From Macrostomum hystrix (taxonomy: Eukaryota; Platyhelminthes; Macrostomidae), in contig CATNEN010000034.1 of NCBI GenBank assembly GCA_950097015.1, positions 1,688,501 through 1,752,500 of the forward strand: a DNA stretch of 64,000 nucleotides, given 5' to 3'. Shown here one piece after another: positions 46,315-57,135 of the stretch. Position 1 is the first letter of the stretch, and each line of letters opens with the position of its first letter. The translations under genes and the position numbers were made by a program. A model generated the notes under the pieces. The model made no database searches and had not been told where the DNA came from. It saw nothing but the letters and a program-made list of their open reading frames with translations.

Positions 46315-46839
46315 CTGAAATGATTTTTTTTAATATTTTTGTTAGAATGCGACATAAGGTGGGAAATTCTGAATTCAAATCCTTCTTGAACAATTAGCTA
46401 TTTCTATATTATAACCAACGGTTTGTTGGCTAAAGAACTTGCGATTAAAAGGCTGCGTATAAATTAATTGTAGGAAAGAGAAGAAAGATAATACTTCTAA
46501 TGGAAGGTAATAAAGATGGGTATACTGAAGAGTCTAATTAAGAAATGAAATGGAGGGTGATGATATTAGGTAATAATGATGGGTTATTCATGGAATCATG
46601 ATGAGTAGTTGAGGGTAATCATATTGATAGAGAGTAATGAACGTGGCAATAGGGGAATGGAAATAGGTAAAGAAGAAGGTTAATGAAGACATTAAATTAG
46701 ACGAAACAAAGATATAAACGAAGAAAATACGTTTATAACTACCTGAAAATTAAAGGAAATAAAATTTTCCACCGTTTAAGATCATTTATCTTGCTAATAG
46801 AAAGAAAAAAGTTAGACATGACATCGACAAACAAATGAT
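46315..46839. other. Spacer upstream of NASP
   Basis: AT-rich sequence with loose GGTAATAATGATGGG-like stretches but no clean tandem unit and no exon. It starts with a T-rich acceptor (read on the minus strand) next to 46314. Confidence 0.4.
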
Positions 46840-47053
46840 TCAGAAATTAGTCACATACAGTTGTACTAAACAACCTGAGTCACTGGGTAACAGTTCGATT
46901 CTCTCTCTTTCTTTCCCAGATACTTCAAGCAGGCAATTGTTTATATCGGACTGCAAATGCAAGGTGACAGCTTGGTAAGCTAAAGTAGCAGCAAAATCAA
47001 AAGCTTTTTCGCCCGCTATTGGCGGATAAACAGGTGAGAAAGTGGGTCTCAGC
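46840..47053 (-). CDS. Candidate terminal exon, possibly alternative last exon of ZPR1
   Basis: On the minus strand a T-rich acceptor (CATTGCAG) is followed by 71 open codons ending in a stop at 46840: LRPTFSPVYPPIAGEKAFDF at the start and LVQLYVTNF at the end. The first base completes a codon begun in another exon. That is the phase left by ZPR1 exon 3, so it could serve as an alternative ZPR1 last exon. It could also belong to an unrelated short gene or be chance. I do not recognise the peptide. Confidence 0.3.
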
Positions 47054-47271
47054 CTGCAATGTACATGTAAAATAGACATTAGTAAAATAAAAAAAATATT
47101 CAAAGAGGGCCACGCCAGTGCATTTTTTTCTTTAATATTAAATGTGTAATGCCGGAACAAGACAATATGCACTGATGAAGACTTTCATAGAAGAAACGGA
47201 GAAAAAAGGAGAGAGACACCAGGCTACTCAAAAAATAGGGATGGCAAATATTGAGACCGCGCTCATTAGTT

Positions 47272-50200
47272 TCAGGTGTGCTCCGCATAGTTCTCAGTGC
47301 GCATGTCCGCCAAGCCAAGGTTCTCATTCTGCTCCTCGGTACGATCGTATCGCTCGCAAATGAGCTGTGGATCTGGATCCGGGGCGCACAGGTTCTGCAG
47401 GTAGGAATTGCCGGCCGGGTCGTCCAGGATGAGCCTGAATTCCGGCTGGGCCTCGTCCGGCCCGCTAGCAACGGTTGCTAGGGTGGTTAGGCGGACCAGG
47501 AAGTCGGAGAAGCGAGGAGTTTCCACAGCGTCGCCTAGCAGACAGGGATTGGTCTCGGCGAGGCTGTCCCTGTGGAGGCATGACGACAGAAAGATTGAGA
47601 AGCTGCTTAAATTATGCACTGAAAACTGTAAAGTAAACAAAATATTGCAAGACTGTTTGGACACAACAAATGATAGGATGGGCTGCACTTGGCTTAAATG
47701 TTTGGAGTGAATGAACCAAGAAAATCATCTTATGATTTTCAATTAAAGACTAGCTTGCAGTGTGTGAATAATGGAGGGATTTGTGTAACATGAATACTCT
47801 GCTATTCTCTAAATTTGAGACCAAAATTCGCCATTGTCTAGAGAGTTGTAAAATATGCTTTTGCTTAACGCGCTACTTAAAGTAATGTCACAAGGAAACC
47901 TCAGCCATAACGTTTAATCTAATTTTAGAAATGAGCCATGCGCTATTTTTAGAAACAAAGTCATGTGACATGAAACCGGAGAACCGGTTCTCGACAGCTG
48001 TATTTGCTTGAATTCCAAATATGGTAATGTTCACCTGAAAAACCCCCAAAACGCAGCCGAACAAACAAGTTTGACCTCACTGTGCAAACATGTATGCCCA
48101 ATGTAAACACCCGGTCCTAAACCGGTTTGCCCTAAAATTTTACTATAAATATAAGCGAAAATCCGAGCTGAGAATTCAGACTCGGAGCGGTCCACCGGAC
48201 TTCAAAACACCTTACGAAGAAGAGGACTCATCTCTGAGGGAAAGACAAGTGGTAAGCGCTTTACTAGACAGAGTTATTTATTGCTAGCAATAGTTGTTGA
48301 ATTGAACTAAGTTTACGAGAGCCACATATCGTCGATACATTTGAGAAAGGCCTCCTTGTTTCCTAGGATACATTCCTAGAGGATTATTGATTGATTTGAT
48401 TTGAGTTATCCGTTATCTTTCGGAGGTAACAAAGAAGACGCCCTTCAGGAGGACCTCATTAGAGATATACAAGAGAGATTTCAATTGTTCACTAGGGCGC
48501 ACGTTTCTATTGTGAATTCCGAGCTCGAGGAAACCGACAAGTAATCTGATTCGCTCTCGTCATTTATTGGCCAACAGACAAACTCAAGCAGCTGCCAGGA
48601 AGACAAAAGAAGACAAGAAGACTACAAAGACTCAAGAAGCAACAGAACCGATACTTCACGGTCGATCAGTACAAGGAGAAGAAGAACCGCCGGCTGTCGA
48701 AGACCAGAAGACTACAAACTACTTAAGGAATAAGAAGCAATTGCAGTAAGTGTCACGTGACTGTTATAAATTCCTAGGCAGTTAATTGTTCCCCATTGTC
48801 TAGAAGTGGGAGTTTCGTGTGTCTGATCAACACGCAAAACTCTTCATTTGAAAATAGAACATGCCCAAAGTGTAGAGTCGAAGTAGAGAACAAAGTTGAT
48901 ATATTCTGTTTAGATACAATTGGTCAGGCTATGTTATAAATAAACAACGCCGCTGCCCATAGGTCATAGTTAGGGGGGTCGGCAGCAGAGCGGTTAAAGC
49001 GTTTGCCTCTCGCACAAAGGTCCCTGAGCTCGATTTCGCGGCGAGGCCACATTTATTTGGGGCGCAGTCGCGGAGAGAAGGCCTGAGGGCTTGTCGTGCA
49101 ATTTACGTCCTTGAGGGCCAACCTCCAAGGCACAGTGAAATGTACACTGCCTGACGATGAGAAAGTCAGGGCAGATGTACACACTTGTGTGCGTGTGTGC
49201 TCAGGAGTCAGCGAAATAGGCAGAATTGCCTCCTCGCTGGCTTCGGGTCTTAGTGTCACTCAATAATGTGCCATTGCCCGCAGCCCTCTTGCAATTATTA
49301 TATTATTATAGGCCATGGTTTTATTTCAGAATTTCTGTAACTGTTCTATTGTCCCTTTCCCATGTGCAATATAACTATGCATTCTAGATCCCAGTTAAAA
49401 TGTCTGTGCTGAAAAAACCACAAATCAGCGTGCGCATTGTAATAAGAACAAAATTAATATGCCTTACTAAAATGAAAAAACAATAAAGATAGATTCTTTA
49501 AATTACCTGATAGCCAGCAGTAGGCCCTCCACAGTGGTAAACTTGCCACCCAGACTGCCCTGCTCAGTTTCAAAGTCCAGCTCGGGAATTTTAATGCCAC
49601 AGGTGTCCGAGACCAGCACGTCACGTGACAGGTCGCAGGGCTCCCTGACGGTCAGCTCAAGTCGAACACCCTGCGGCTCGATGCCGCCGCCGCATTTCAC
49701 ACTGCTGTCCTTGTGACCGCAGGCGTCGCAGGTGGTTGCCATGACGACAACCTCCTTGAAGTAGGGAACCTTGACTAGTTTCATCCGCGACTCCGTCGGC
49801 TGGTTGCAGCTGGGACAATTTACCTGGGTTATTTCAAGAATCGAAATGGTGGAACTTAGAACCCTGACTGTTTCACCTTATAATATTTTTTATCTAAGCA
49901 TATGGAGATTGTCTTATAAAGTAGCTTTTACTGAATTAGCAAACAGAACTGTGTAGCAAACAGGATAACTGTACTTATAAAAATTAATACCTTAGATAAT
50001 TGGCTCAAGGGCTGCATACGGCCGTTAAGTCCATGGACTGGGAGATGGTTGGGGATGGACATTGATGTGGGATGCCATACCCAGCCTTAATTAGCCCAGC
50101 TAATGTTAGTAGGCACCCATTTACCTGAAGCAATGTAGAATTTAGCGTCTTGCCAAAGGACATAAATAGTTTAGGTTGGAGTCAATTAAGAATCGAACCC

Positions 50201-52979
50201 CCGACATTTAAGTCATAAAATTTAGTTGAGATTTAGAGATGGTATATAAAAAAAGTAAATTTATTTTACCTTAACTAAAACTAGCCCACTTTGAATCTGC
50301 TGTTAATTAAATTAATTAAAACTTATAGTCACTAAACTATATAATCAAAAGAATTTAATTGCATTCAACAACTTACCTTTACAAATCATGCTAGTTTTTT
50401 GAAGAGCCATATCAGTGTGCGATTTTAATTTATCTTGTGATTTAAGCTAAACCTAGACAGGAAATCTTTATTTCACCATGCCTCACTTATTTATACAGAT
50501 GGACGAAGGCCGCCAATTATCAAAGTGAACGGGTAAGACAAAAATCGATAAAAAAGTTCATTCTCACCGCCCCAGCCCGCGCCAATCGCGCAGCCAGTCG
50601 GGGTCCCCCAAATCCACCACCCCGAGCAATGTCACACAGGCTACGCAACACAGCGAGGCAGGGGGCCATTTCAGAGTGAATGCCAATAGGGTTTGGGTTT
50701 AGAGGTGCGAACGTCCCGGTCAGAGAAGTATAGGTAATTAGATAGATAAGTGCTAACCCTGCTAATTGGCCTTGTCGATAATATACGACTGAGAGGCAGG
50801 GAGTCCACTTTACTGCTATACTAGGCAGGCAGGCTTTCATAATAAAGGACAGCCCATTGCGTCAATGAATTCTCCCAAAACGCAAGGAGAGAAAAACCAA
50901 CATCGGGTTAAACAATGGTCACCACCAGATCACATTACGCAATGAGGCAAAGAAAAAATTTAAGAACCTACAAGACATCGGATAGTTTCGATCGATTCAG
51001 AATAAAAAAATATAACCCAATATATAGAGGGATTTTTATTCATGTAAAATGTGAACCCAAACTCCATTTAAATGTGATAGCAAAACATTAGTTAAAACAT
51101 GAAGCGGAATTTGATTCAGTGATTAAGGAGGTACTAAATCAACGGGTGTTAGCCATGTAAGGATTTTGCTTCAGTTCAGCCAGCTGCAGCACTGTACAGG
51201 CATTAGCTGGGGTAATTTGGTGTCTGTGGCAACCCCCACCCAGTCCATGGACTGAAGAGCCATTTCAATCCATGAAATAGATAAAGTACATGCCATGTAC
51301 TCGTATTAGTAGACGTAATAATTGACGTCCACTTATGATCAAAGACTGCTTCTCTTACCTGAAAGTTCAACACTTCATCGTAGCGATCAAAATCGTCACC
51401 TGCTGCAGCAATTGCGCCAACTGCCGCAGCCCCATCCTCAGCGTTCGAGTTGCTATTGTTGGCAGCGGTCTCAGCCAGAAGGCCAAGAGCTTCGTCTTCC
51501 TCTGGCGAGCGACGAAAATGTCGAATGCGCAGATTCGGATCCGGCGTTGGGGCCGAAGGATTTTCTAAGAAACTGTTGCCGCTGGGATCTCGCAGGATCA
51601 GAGTGAAGTCCGGACTGGGATAGGCGTTTAGGCGAATAATTTCATAGGCTTCAGACTAGTAAACAAATGCAGATACAGATAAGCTAGGTGTACACTAATA
51701 GGTAGACACAGATAAGCTAGGTGTAGACTAATAGGTAGATACTGATCAGCTAGGTGTACACTAACAGGTAGATACAGATAAGCTAGGTGTACACTAATAG
51801 GTAGATACAGATAACATAGGTGTACACTAACAGGTAGATACAGATAACATAGGTGTACACTAACAGGTAGATACAGATAACATTGGTGTACACTAACAGG
51901 TAGATACAGATAACATAGGTGTACACTAACAGGTAGATACAGATAACATTGGTGTACACTAACAGGTAGATACAGATAACATTGGTGTACACTAACAGGT
52001 AGATACAGATAACATTGGTGTATACTAACAGGTAGATACAGATAACATTGGTATACACTAACAGGTAGATACAGATAACATTGGTGTACACTAACAGGTA
52101 GATACAGATAACATTGGTGTACACTAACAGGTAGATACAGATAACATTGGTGTACACTAACAGGTAGATACAGATAACATAGGTGTACACTAACAGGTAG
52201 ATACAGATAACATTGGTGTATACTAACAGGTAGATACAGATAACATTGGTGTACACTAACAGGTAGATACAGATAACATAGGTGTACACTAACAGGTAGA
52301 TACAGATAACATAGGTGTACACTAACAGGTAGATACAGATAACACAGGTTTACACTAACAAGTAATTACAGATGAGCCAGGTGTAACCAGACAGGTGCAC
52401 AAACTCTGGAGTCTGGATAGTATACAAGTCTCGACAATCCAACTATACTTAATTAATAACTGAGTTGGAGACAGGTTCTCACCTTTCGGACTCGATCAGA
52501 TCACGCACTTTATTAATAAAATTGGCCAGCTTTTCAGCAGCGTCGACATCTGACGCGGCGGTTCCGGCCACCACGCTACGCAAATTGTCCACGATCTCTG
52601 TCAGCACGCCCTCCAGCGTGGTGACGCCGCCCTCGCTGCTGGGGAAGACCGAGTCCAGGTTGGGCAGGCGGATCTCGGCGCCGGGAGAGCGGACCACCTT
52701 CCTATTGAGATCGCTGGGCCGGGTGACTCGCAGCTCGAACTCAACGCCATCGTCCTGAATACGTTCGGCCAGATCGGTGCTGCGGGTCTGATGGCCGCAG
52801 TCCTGGCATTCGAAGCTGGACACAATCACCTCCTTAAAGTAGGGAATGCGGGTCAGCAGCAGGCGGGTGATGCCCTGGCTGTGACAGTTCATGCAGAGCG
52901 ACTCCACCTCCGTTACTTCGAGATCGTCCGCATCCAGGCTGGGGAAGAGCGGGGCCTGCTGAGTGCCGCTGCTGCTCAT
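47272..52979 (-). CDS. ZPR1: Zinc finger protein ZPR1
   Basis: Conserved eukaryotic protein that binds translation factor eEF1A and assists its folding. Four exons: 52981-52483, 51614-51359, 49823-49507, 47569-47272; from the ATG at 52979, 1368 nt, 455 residues (family about 459). It has two homologous halves, each with a C-x2-C...C-x2-C zinc finger (CMNC...CQDC and CPSC...CDAC), a conserved strand region (RIPYFKEVIV, KVPYFKEVVVMAT), and ZPR1 blocks DPSGNSFLENP and DPAGNSYLQN. LGLADMRTENY is close to the C-terminus. The ATG is only 2 nt from the acceptor CTTCAG, so trans-splicing is likely. Introns hold the 33-bp array, two CORE-like SINEs, a family-1 SINE and a possible nested plus-strand gene. 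Confidence 0.96.
48090..48749 (+). CDS. Possible small nested gene inside ZPR1 intron 3
   Basis: Three plus-strand blocks look exonic. Block 1, 48090-48251, is ATG-initiated, basic, and ends at GTG|GTAAGC. Block 2, 48426-48540, has one frame open throughout (NKEDALQEDLIRDIQERFQL), a helical amphipathic stretch, and ends at GT. Block 3, 48578-48749, is K/R/E/Q-rich with two frames open. Blocks 2 and 3 join in phase; block 1 does not join block 2 in its ATG frame, so the model is incomplete or wrong. No family is recognised. It would be transcribed antisense to ZPR1, within its third intron. Confidence 0.3.
48973..49309 (+). mobile_element. tRNA-derived SINE, family 1, copy 4 (full length)
   Basis: Full-length copy: GGGGTCGGCAGCAGAGCGGT (A box), AGCTCGATTTCGCGGCGAGG (B box), body, and a (ATT)n-like tail after CTTGCAATTATTATATTATT. 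It lies in ZPR1 intron 3. Together with the copy at 57136 it defines an element of about 340 bp. Confidence 0.88.
49995..50225 (-). mobile_element. CORE-like SINE, family 2, longest copy
   Basis: Contains GTCCATGGACTGGGAGATGG, TAGCCCAGCTAATG, CACCCATTTACCTG, CGTCTTGCCAAAGGACA and, at the right end, AATCGAACCCCCGACATTTA. Read on the minus strand, that right end resembles the T arm and anticodon arm of a tRNA. It lies in ZPR1 intron 2. Confidence 0.6.
51175..51275 (+). mobile_element. CORE-like SINE, family 2, inverted fragment
   Basis: The reverse complement matches the left part of the copy at 49995 (AGTCCATGGACTGGG, TACCCCAGCTAATG). Opposite orientation to the other three copies. It lies in ZPR1 intron 2. 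Confidence 0.45.
51663..52375. repeat. 33-bp minisatellite in ZPR1 intron 1
   Basis: About 21 copies of a 33-bp unit (AACAGGTAGATACAGATAAC plus ATTGGTGTACACT). The variants ATAGG and ATTGG are interleaved. As 33 is a multiple of three, the minus strand stays open for 179 codons of an 11-residue Y/V/I/L repeat, which I take to be artefactual. Confidence 0.94.
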
Positions 52980-53139
52980 GACTGAAGCTGGGATGAGCAT
53001 TGTGATGAGGCCTAGTTTTGAATATCAGCTCAATTTAACTTGTGATTGGTATTCAACAACTGAGGGACACGAATGCTATTCAATGCATACAGAAACATTG
53101 ACAAACAGAAATACGACAAACAATAAGATAGCCAGACAA

Positions 53140-53345
53140 ATATACCGAGACAGTGAGACCAACGAAAAGAGACAGTGGGACAGAAGGATAGAGACAGTGA
53201 GACAGAAGGATAGAGACAGTGGGACAGAAGGATAGAGACAGTGAGACAGAAGGATAGAGACAGTGAGACAGAAGGATAGAGACAGTGAGACAGAAGGATA
53301 GAGACAGTGAGACAGAAGGATAGAGACAGTGAAAAAGACAGATAA
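53140..53345. repeat. 24-bp purine-rich minisatellite upstream of ZPR1
   Basis: About eight copies of GACAGTGAGACAGAAGGATA plus GAGA, grading on the right into irregular GACAGA/GAGACA repeats up to about 53500. It lies between the ZPR1 start and the SH3BP5-like gene. Confidence 0.9.
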
Positions 53346-54449
53346 TCAGCGAGAAACACGGAGAGAGACTTAGAAAGACGGATAGAGACAGAGACAGACA
53401 AACAGTGAGACGGTGAGACAAGCAGAGAGACAGGGAGACAAAAATAGAGACAGCTAGACAAACGCAGAGCCAGCCAGACAACCAGACAGACAGACAGACC
53501 CTACTAGGCTCTAGTGGCCCCATAAACGTCAGAAGCAGAGAATTATACAAGAGTAAGAATAAATAAATAAAAAAGGCAGAGCAAAAGTTTGAAATCGATC
53601 CGAGACAAAAATCTCCCACTCTGCGACCCGCTTACGCGCAGAGAATAAACAAATTGCTTTAGCAAGCAGACAGCTAGTGCTGTGTGCTTTCCATTGCCGA
53701 GAAGGCCAAACGAGTGTGGGTGTGCTCTACGGTAAACAATAACGAGAAAAAGGGATAGAAAGTGCTTGACTAAAGCAAAATAACTATTGTAAAGTTGTTT
53801 ACAAAGCCAGGAAGATTATAAAAAAGATTGATGGTTCAAATTCGCGCGCAGGGCAATAGATTTTAAACAAAAATAGCACACAAAAAAGGTACAAAAGAAG
53901 AAGGGTTGCAAAATACATGAAAAATCGGTAGAAATAATGAAAACGCATTTTCAAGTAGAAGTCAAATTTTCGAGACCCAAAAAGAAAATTCGACTGCCAT
54001 TTCTAACTCAGGTCGACCATTGTGAACACGAAAAGAGATTGCAAGCAAAACAACTAAATGAGCAAAGCAAAGCTAATGGACCAATTATTAAGACAATGAA
54101 TAAATAAAAAGAGGTCATAAATTCGTTTTAATGACTGATAAAAATGCTTGAAAGGTGTGATAGTTTTCAATCCGACTTTGAGCCGTGTTGGGTGTCTTAC
54201 AAAACATAAGACAGAGCAGCAGAAGATAAATAGGCCCGCGATAAAAAAGCAAATAGTAGTTTGTGCGTAGCAATAAATACAGAAACAATACGAGCACTCA
54301 ATATAACTTATTGGCAAGCTGAAAGAAAGTTCATGTGTTCCATATTAGTTGCTTGGAGGCAGAACCAACTCGAAAAGGTCGGGCCCACTGTCTGTTAAAT
54401 GAGAAGATTAAGGCTGGTAAAATCACTCAGCTAAATATCACGATTTCTG
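53346..54449. other. Intergenic DNA between ZPR1 and the 45-bp array
   Basis: Irregular purine-rich GACAGA repeats to about 53500, then AT-rich sequence with no supported exon. Confidence 0.4.
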
Positions 54450-55079
54450 ATCAATATCAGTTTGAGCTGTCACAAATGCTCACCACAATGTCCAGTCATC
54501 ATCAGTTTGAGCTGTCACAAATGCTCACCACAATGTCCAGTCATCATCAGTTTGAGCTGTCACAAATTCTCACCACAATGTCCAGTCATCATCAGTTTGA
54601 GCTGTCACAAATGCTCACCACAATGTCCGGTCATCATCCGTTTGAGCTGTCACAAATGCTCACCACAATGTCCAGTCATCATCAGTTTGAGCTGTCACAA
54701 ATGCTCACCACAATGTCCAGTCATCATCAGTTTGAGCTGTCACAAATTCTCACCACAATGTCCAGTCATCATCAGTTTGAGCTGTCACAAATGCTCACCA
54801 CAATGTCCAGTCATCATCCGTTTGAGCTGTCACAAATGCTCACCACAATGTCCAGTCATCATCCGTTTGAGCTGTCACAAATGCTCACCACAATGTCCGG
54901 TCATCATCAGTTTGAGCTGTCACAAATGCTCACCACAATGTCCGGTCATCATCAGTTTGAGCTGTCACAAATGCTCACCACAATGTCCAGTCATCATCAG
55001 TTTGAGCTGTCACAAATGCTCACCACAATGTCCAGTCATCATCCGTTTGAGCTGTCACAAATGCTCACCACAATGTCTA
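54450..55079. repeat. 45-bp minisatellite abutting the SH3BP5-like stop codon
   Basis: About 14 highly similar 45-bp units (TCATCATCAGTTTGAGCTGT, CACAAATGCTCACCACAATG, TCCAG). Because 45 is a multiple of three, two plus-strand frames stay open across it, one giving a 15-residue repeat (SSHHQFELSQMLTTM). The array ends only 17 bp from the stop codon of the minus-strand gene, so it is in that gene's 3' UTR or just beyond. Confidence 0.95.
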
Positions 55080-55095
55080 GTCTGCTTTGTCGGCT

Positions 55096-56280
55096 TCAGG
55101 AAGAGCAATTGGCGCTTCCGGCGCCGATCCGCCGGGCCGTGTGCACCTCCTCGCTGATGGCCTCCAGGGCGGACATGGTCTCGCGGTAGATTTTCTTGCA
55201 CAGGCGCCGTTTGTCTTCGAGTACGTCGACTCGGGCTTTTTGCTCATCCAGCAGGCGTTTCTGGCGGTCGCAGGCTTCAAAGTAGGGCCGTGCGCGGCGC
55301 GCCACGGATGCGCGCAAAGAGCGCTCCAGGCGGCTGGCGGCGGCTTCCAGCAATTCGCAGTGTCTGGCTAGACGCTCGTGCTCAGCGGCCGCTGTCTCTC
55401 TAGCCAGCTTCTTGCAGTCATTGTCGTCGATTTCTACCCCCTTGCCAGGTGCTTCGTCTGATTGGCGAAGGTAGCGCGCCGCGGCTGCCCGCGCCTCAGC
55501 CTTCGCCTGCTGGCACCGGCGCCTGGATGTTCAGGTGTCGGTTTTTCAATTACGGTCATTTGCTTTTCTTGCTCCAACGAGATAGTCTAGCAATCCATTC
55601 TACTCATTTTTCCTGATAGGCATAGTCTAGCAATCCATTCTACTCATTTTTCCTGATAGGCATAGTCTAGCAATTCATTCTACTCATTTTTCCTGACAGG
55701 CATAGTCTAGCAATCCATTCTATTCATTTTTCCTGATAGGCATAGTCTAGCAATCCATTCTACTCATTTTTCCTGATAGGCATAGTCTAGCAATTCATTC
55801 TACTCATTTTTCCTGACAGGCATAGTCTAGCAATCCATTCTATTCATTTTTCCTGATAGGCATAGTCTAGCAATCCATTCTACTCATTTTTTCTGGTAGG
55901 CATAGTCTAGCAATTCATTCTACTATTTTTTCCTGATAGGCATAGTCTAGCAATCCATTCTACTCATTTTTCCTGGTAGGCATAGTCTAGCAATCCATTC
56001 TAAAAATCCAGTTAAGCTAGTTCTACCTGGCCTCAAAGGCGGGCCTGGCAGCTTCAATTCGGCTGGGCCCAGCGGCGGCGCGGGCCTCGGCCAGGATTGC
56101 CAAACCGACCGATTGTCGGCGTCGGAATTCCGCCCGAGCCTGGGTCAACGCCGTCTCGGCCGAGTTCAGCTGCTGGGCGGACAGATTCAGTCTGTCTAGC
56201 TCGGCTGACACTCTAGAAGATAACGAAGGCGAAGGTGACGACGAGGGTAGAGACGGAGAAGTTGGCGCGGAGGCAGGCAT
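55096..56280 (-). CDS. SH3BP5: SH3BP5/REI-1-family coiled-coil protein (Rab11 GEF-like), short form
   Basis: SH3BP5 and C. elegans REI-1 are coiled-coil proteins with Rab11 guanine-exchange activity; vertebrate SAB also binds JNK at mitochondria. Two exons: 56280-56027 and 55522-55096; 681 nt, 226 residues, in phase. Recognisable blocks: VSAELDRLNLSAQQLNSAET near residue 25, ARPAFEARRR, RARPYFEACDRQKRLLDEQK (matching the family's SKPYFELK region) and ALEAISEEVHTARR (matching ISDEIHERR). The protein stops about ten residues after this block, whereas vertebrate members continue with some 200 disordered residues. An acceptor lies 100 nt upstream (exon edge 56380). A 40-bp array fills the intron. 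Confidence 0.82.
55578..56003. repeat. 40-bp minisatellite in the SH3BP5-like intron, with 120-bp trimers
   Basis: About 10.6 copies of a 40-bp unit (TAGTCTAGCAATCCATTCTA plus CTCATTTTTCCTGATAGGCA). Units 55621-55740 form a trimer whose three members differ at fixed sites (CAATCC/CAATTC, TACTC/TATTC, GATAGG/GACAGG). The same trimer is repeated at 55741-55860. It shares its core with the arrays at 37905 and 58620. Confidence 0.95.
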
Positions 56281-56380
56281 GTCTTCCCAGCTAGCTGTTG
56301 CTTTCCAGTGATTCCTCCCGTCAGTTTGAAACCTTTTGGTATCAAGCCTTGATGGCCTCAGACCTGCCGCCTCACCGAAG

Positions 56381-57135
56381 CTGAAAATTATTTCAGTGTA
56401 GGTGAAAAAGTACTTGAAAATGCAGATTCGAGTCTTTCTACTGTTAGTACGTAGTCAACCTATGCCACAAAATCGAAAAAAAATTCAAGCGTTTCCATAG
56501 AATACAAAGTCATTATCCAAAGAGTATAGCTTGTACTACCAAACAATTTACCACTTAATCTTACCTACTACAAAATGAAACCCTACTCCCGAATGAAACC
56601 CTACTACAGAAAGAAACCCTACTCCTAAATGAAACCCAAATGAAAAATGTACTACAAAATGAAACCTGCAAAATCTCTCCCACAACAAAATCTCACCCTA
56701 AAAATGAGATTGTACTAAAAAAATCTCACCCTACAAATTTAGATTGTACAACAAAATCTCATCCAACATATTGAAACTTAGCTACAAAATCTCTCCCTAT
56801 AACACAATCTTACTCTATAAAAACTACAAAGCAACAAAACTAAAAAAAGCTACAAAATCACACTTAAAATGAAACTCTACTAAAATATCTCTCCCTAAAA
56901 ATCGAAACCCCCACCTGCAAAATTTGCCTCACAAAACTGCATTTATTGAGAAAAAGAAAAAAACAACTTGATGATTGTATTCGGAGTTATATATTGAAAG
57001 ATGGCTATAATTTCCATTTCGTGCTATGTCTAAGAATGAGAAAACTGACTATACTAATAGCAGCTTGTAAGCAAAGTAAACGTCATTAGAGAGATAACAG
57101 TTTCTTGCAGTCTTTATTTCCTAAGCTGGGTAGTT
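56381..57135. other. SH3BP5-like upstream DNA with degenerate repeats
   Basis: From about 56560 to 56900 there are loosely spaced AAATGAAACCCTACT and ACAAAATCTCNCCCTA motifs, an old diverged repeat of roughly 20 bp. No exon is recognised. Confidence 0.5.

Noticed and set aside
44437-46318. Plus-strand frames of 116-216 codons opposite NASP
   Set aside because: Antisense shadows of the GC-rich, repetitive NASP coding exon (Ser/Pro/Leu-rich).
51783-52322. 179-codon minus-strand frame of Y/V/I/L repeats in ZPR1 intron 1
   Set aside because: It is the 33-bp minisatellite read in its stop-free frame; it lies between two well-supported ZPR1 exons.
53030-53619. Minus-strand Leu/Ser/Cys-rich frames upstream of ZPR1
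   Set aside because: They translate the GACAGA-type purine repeat; no start or splice context supports them.
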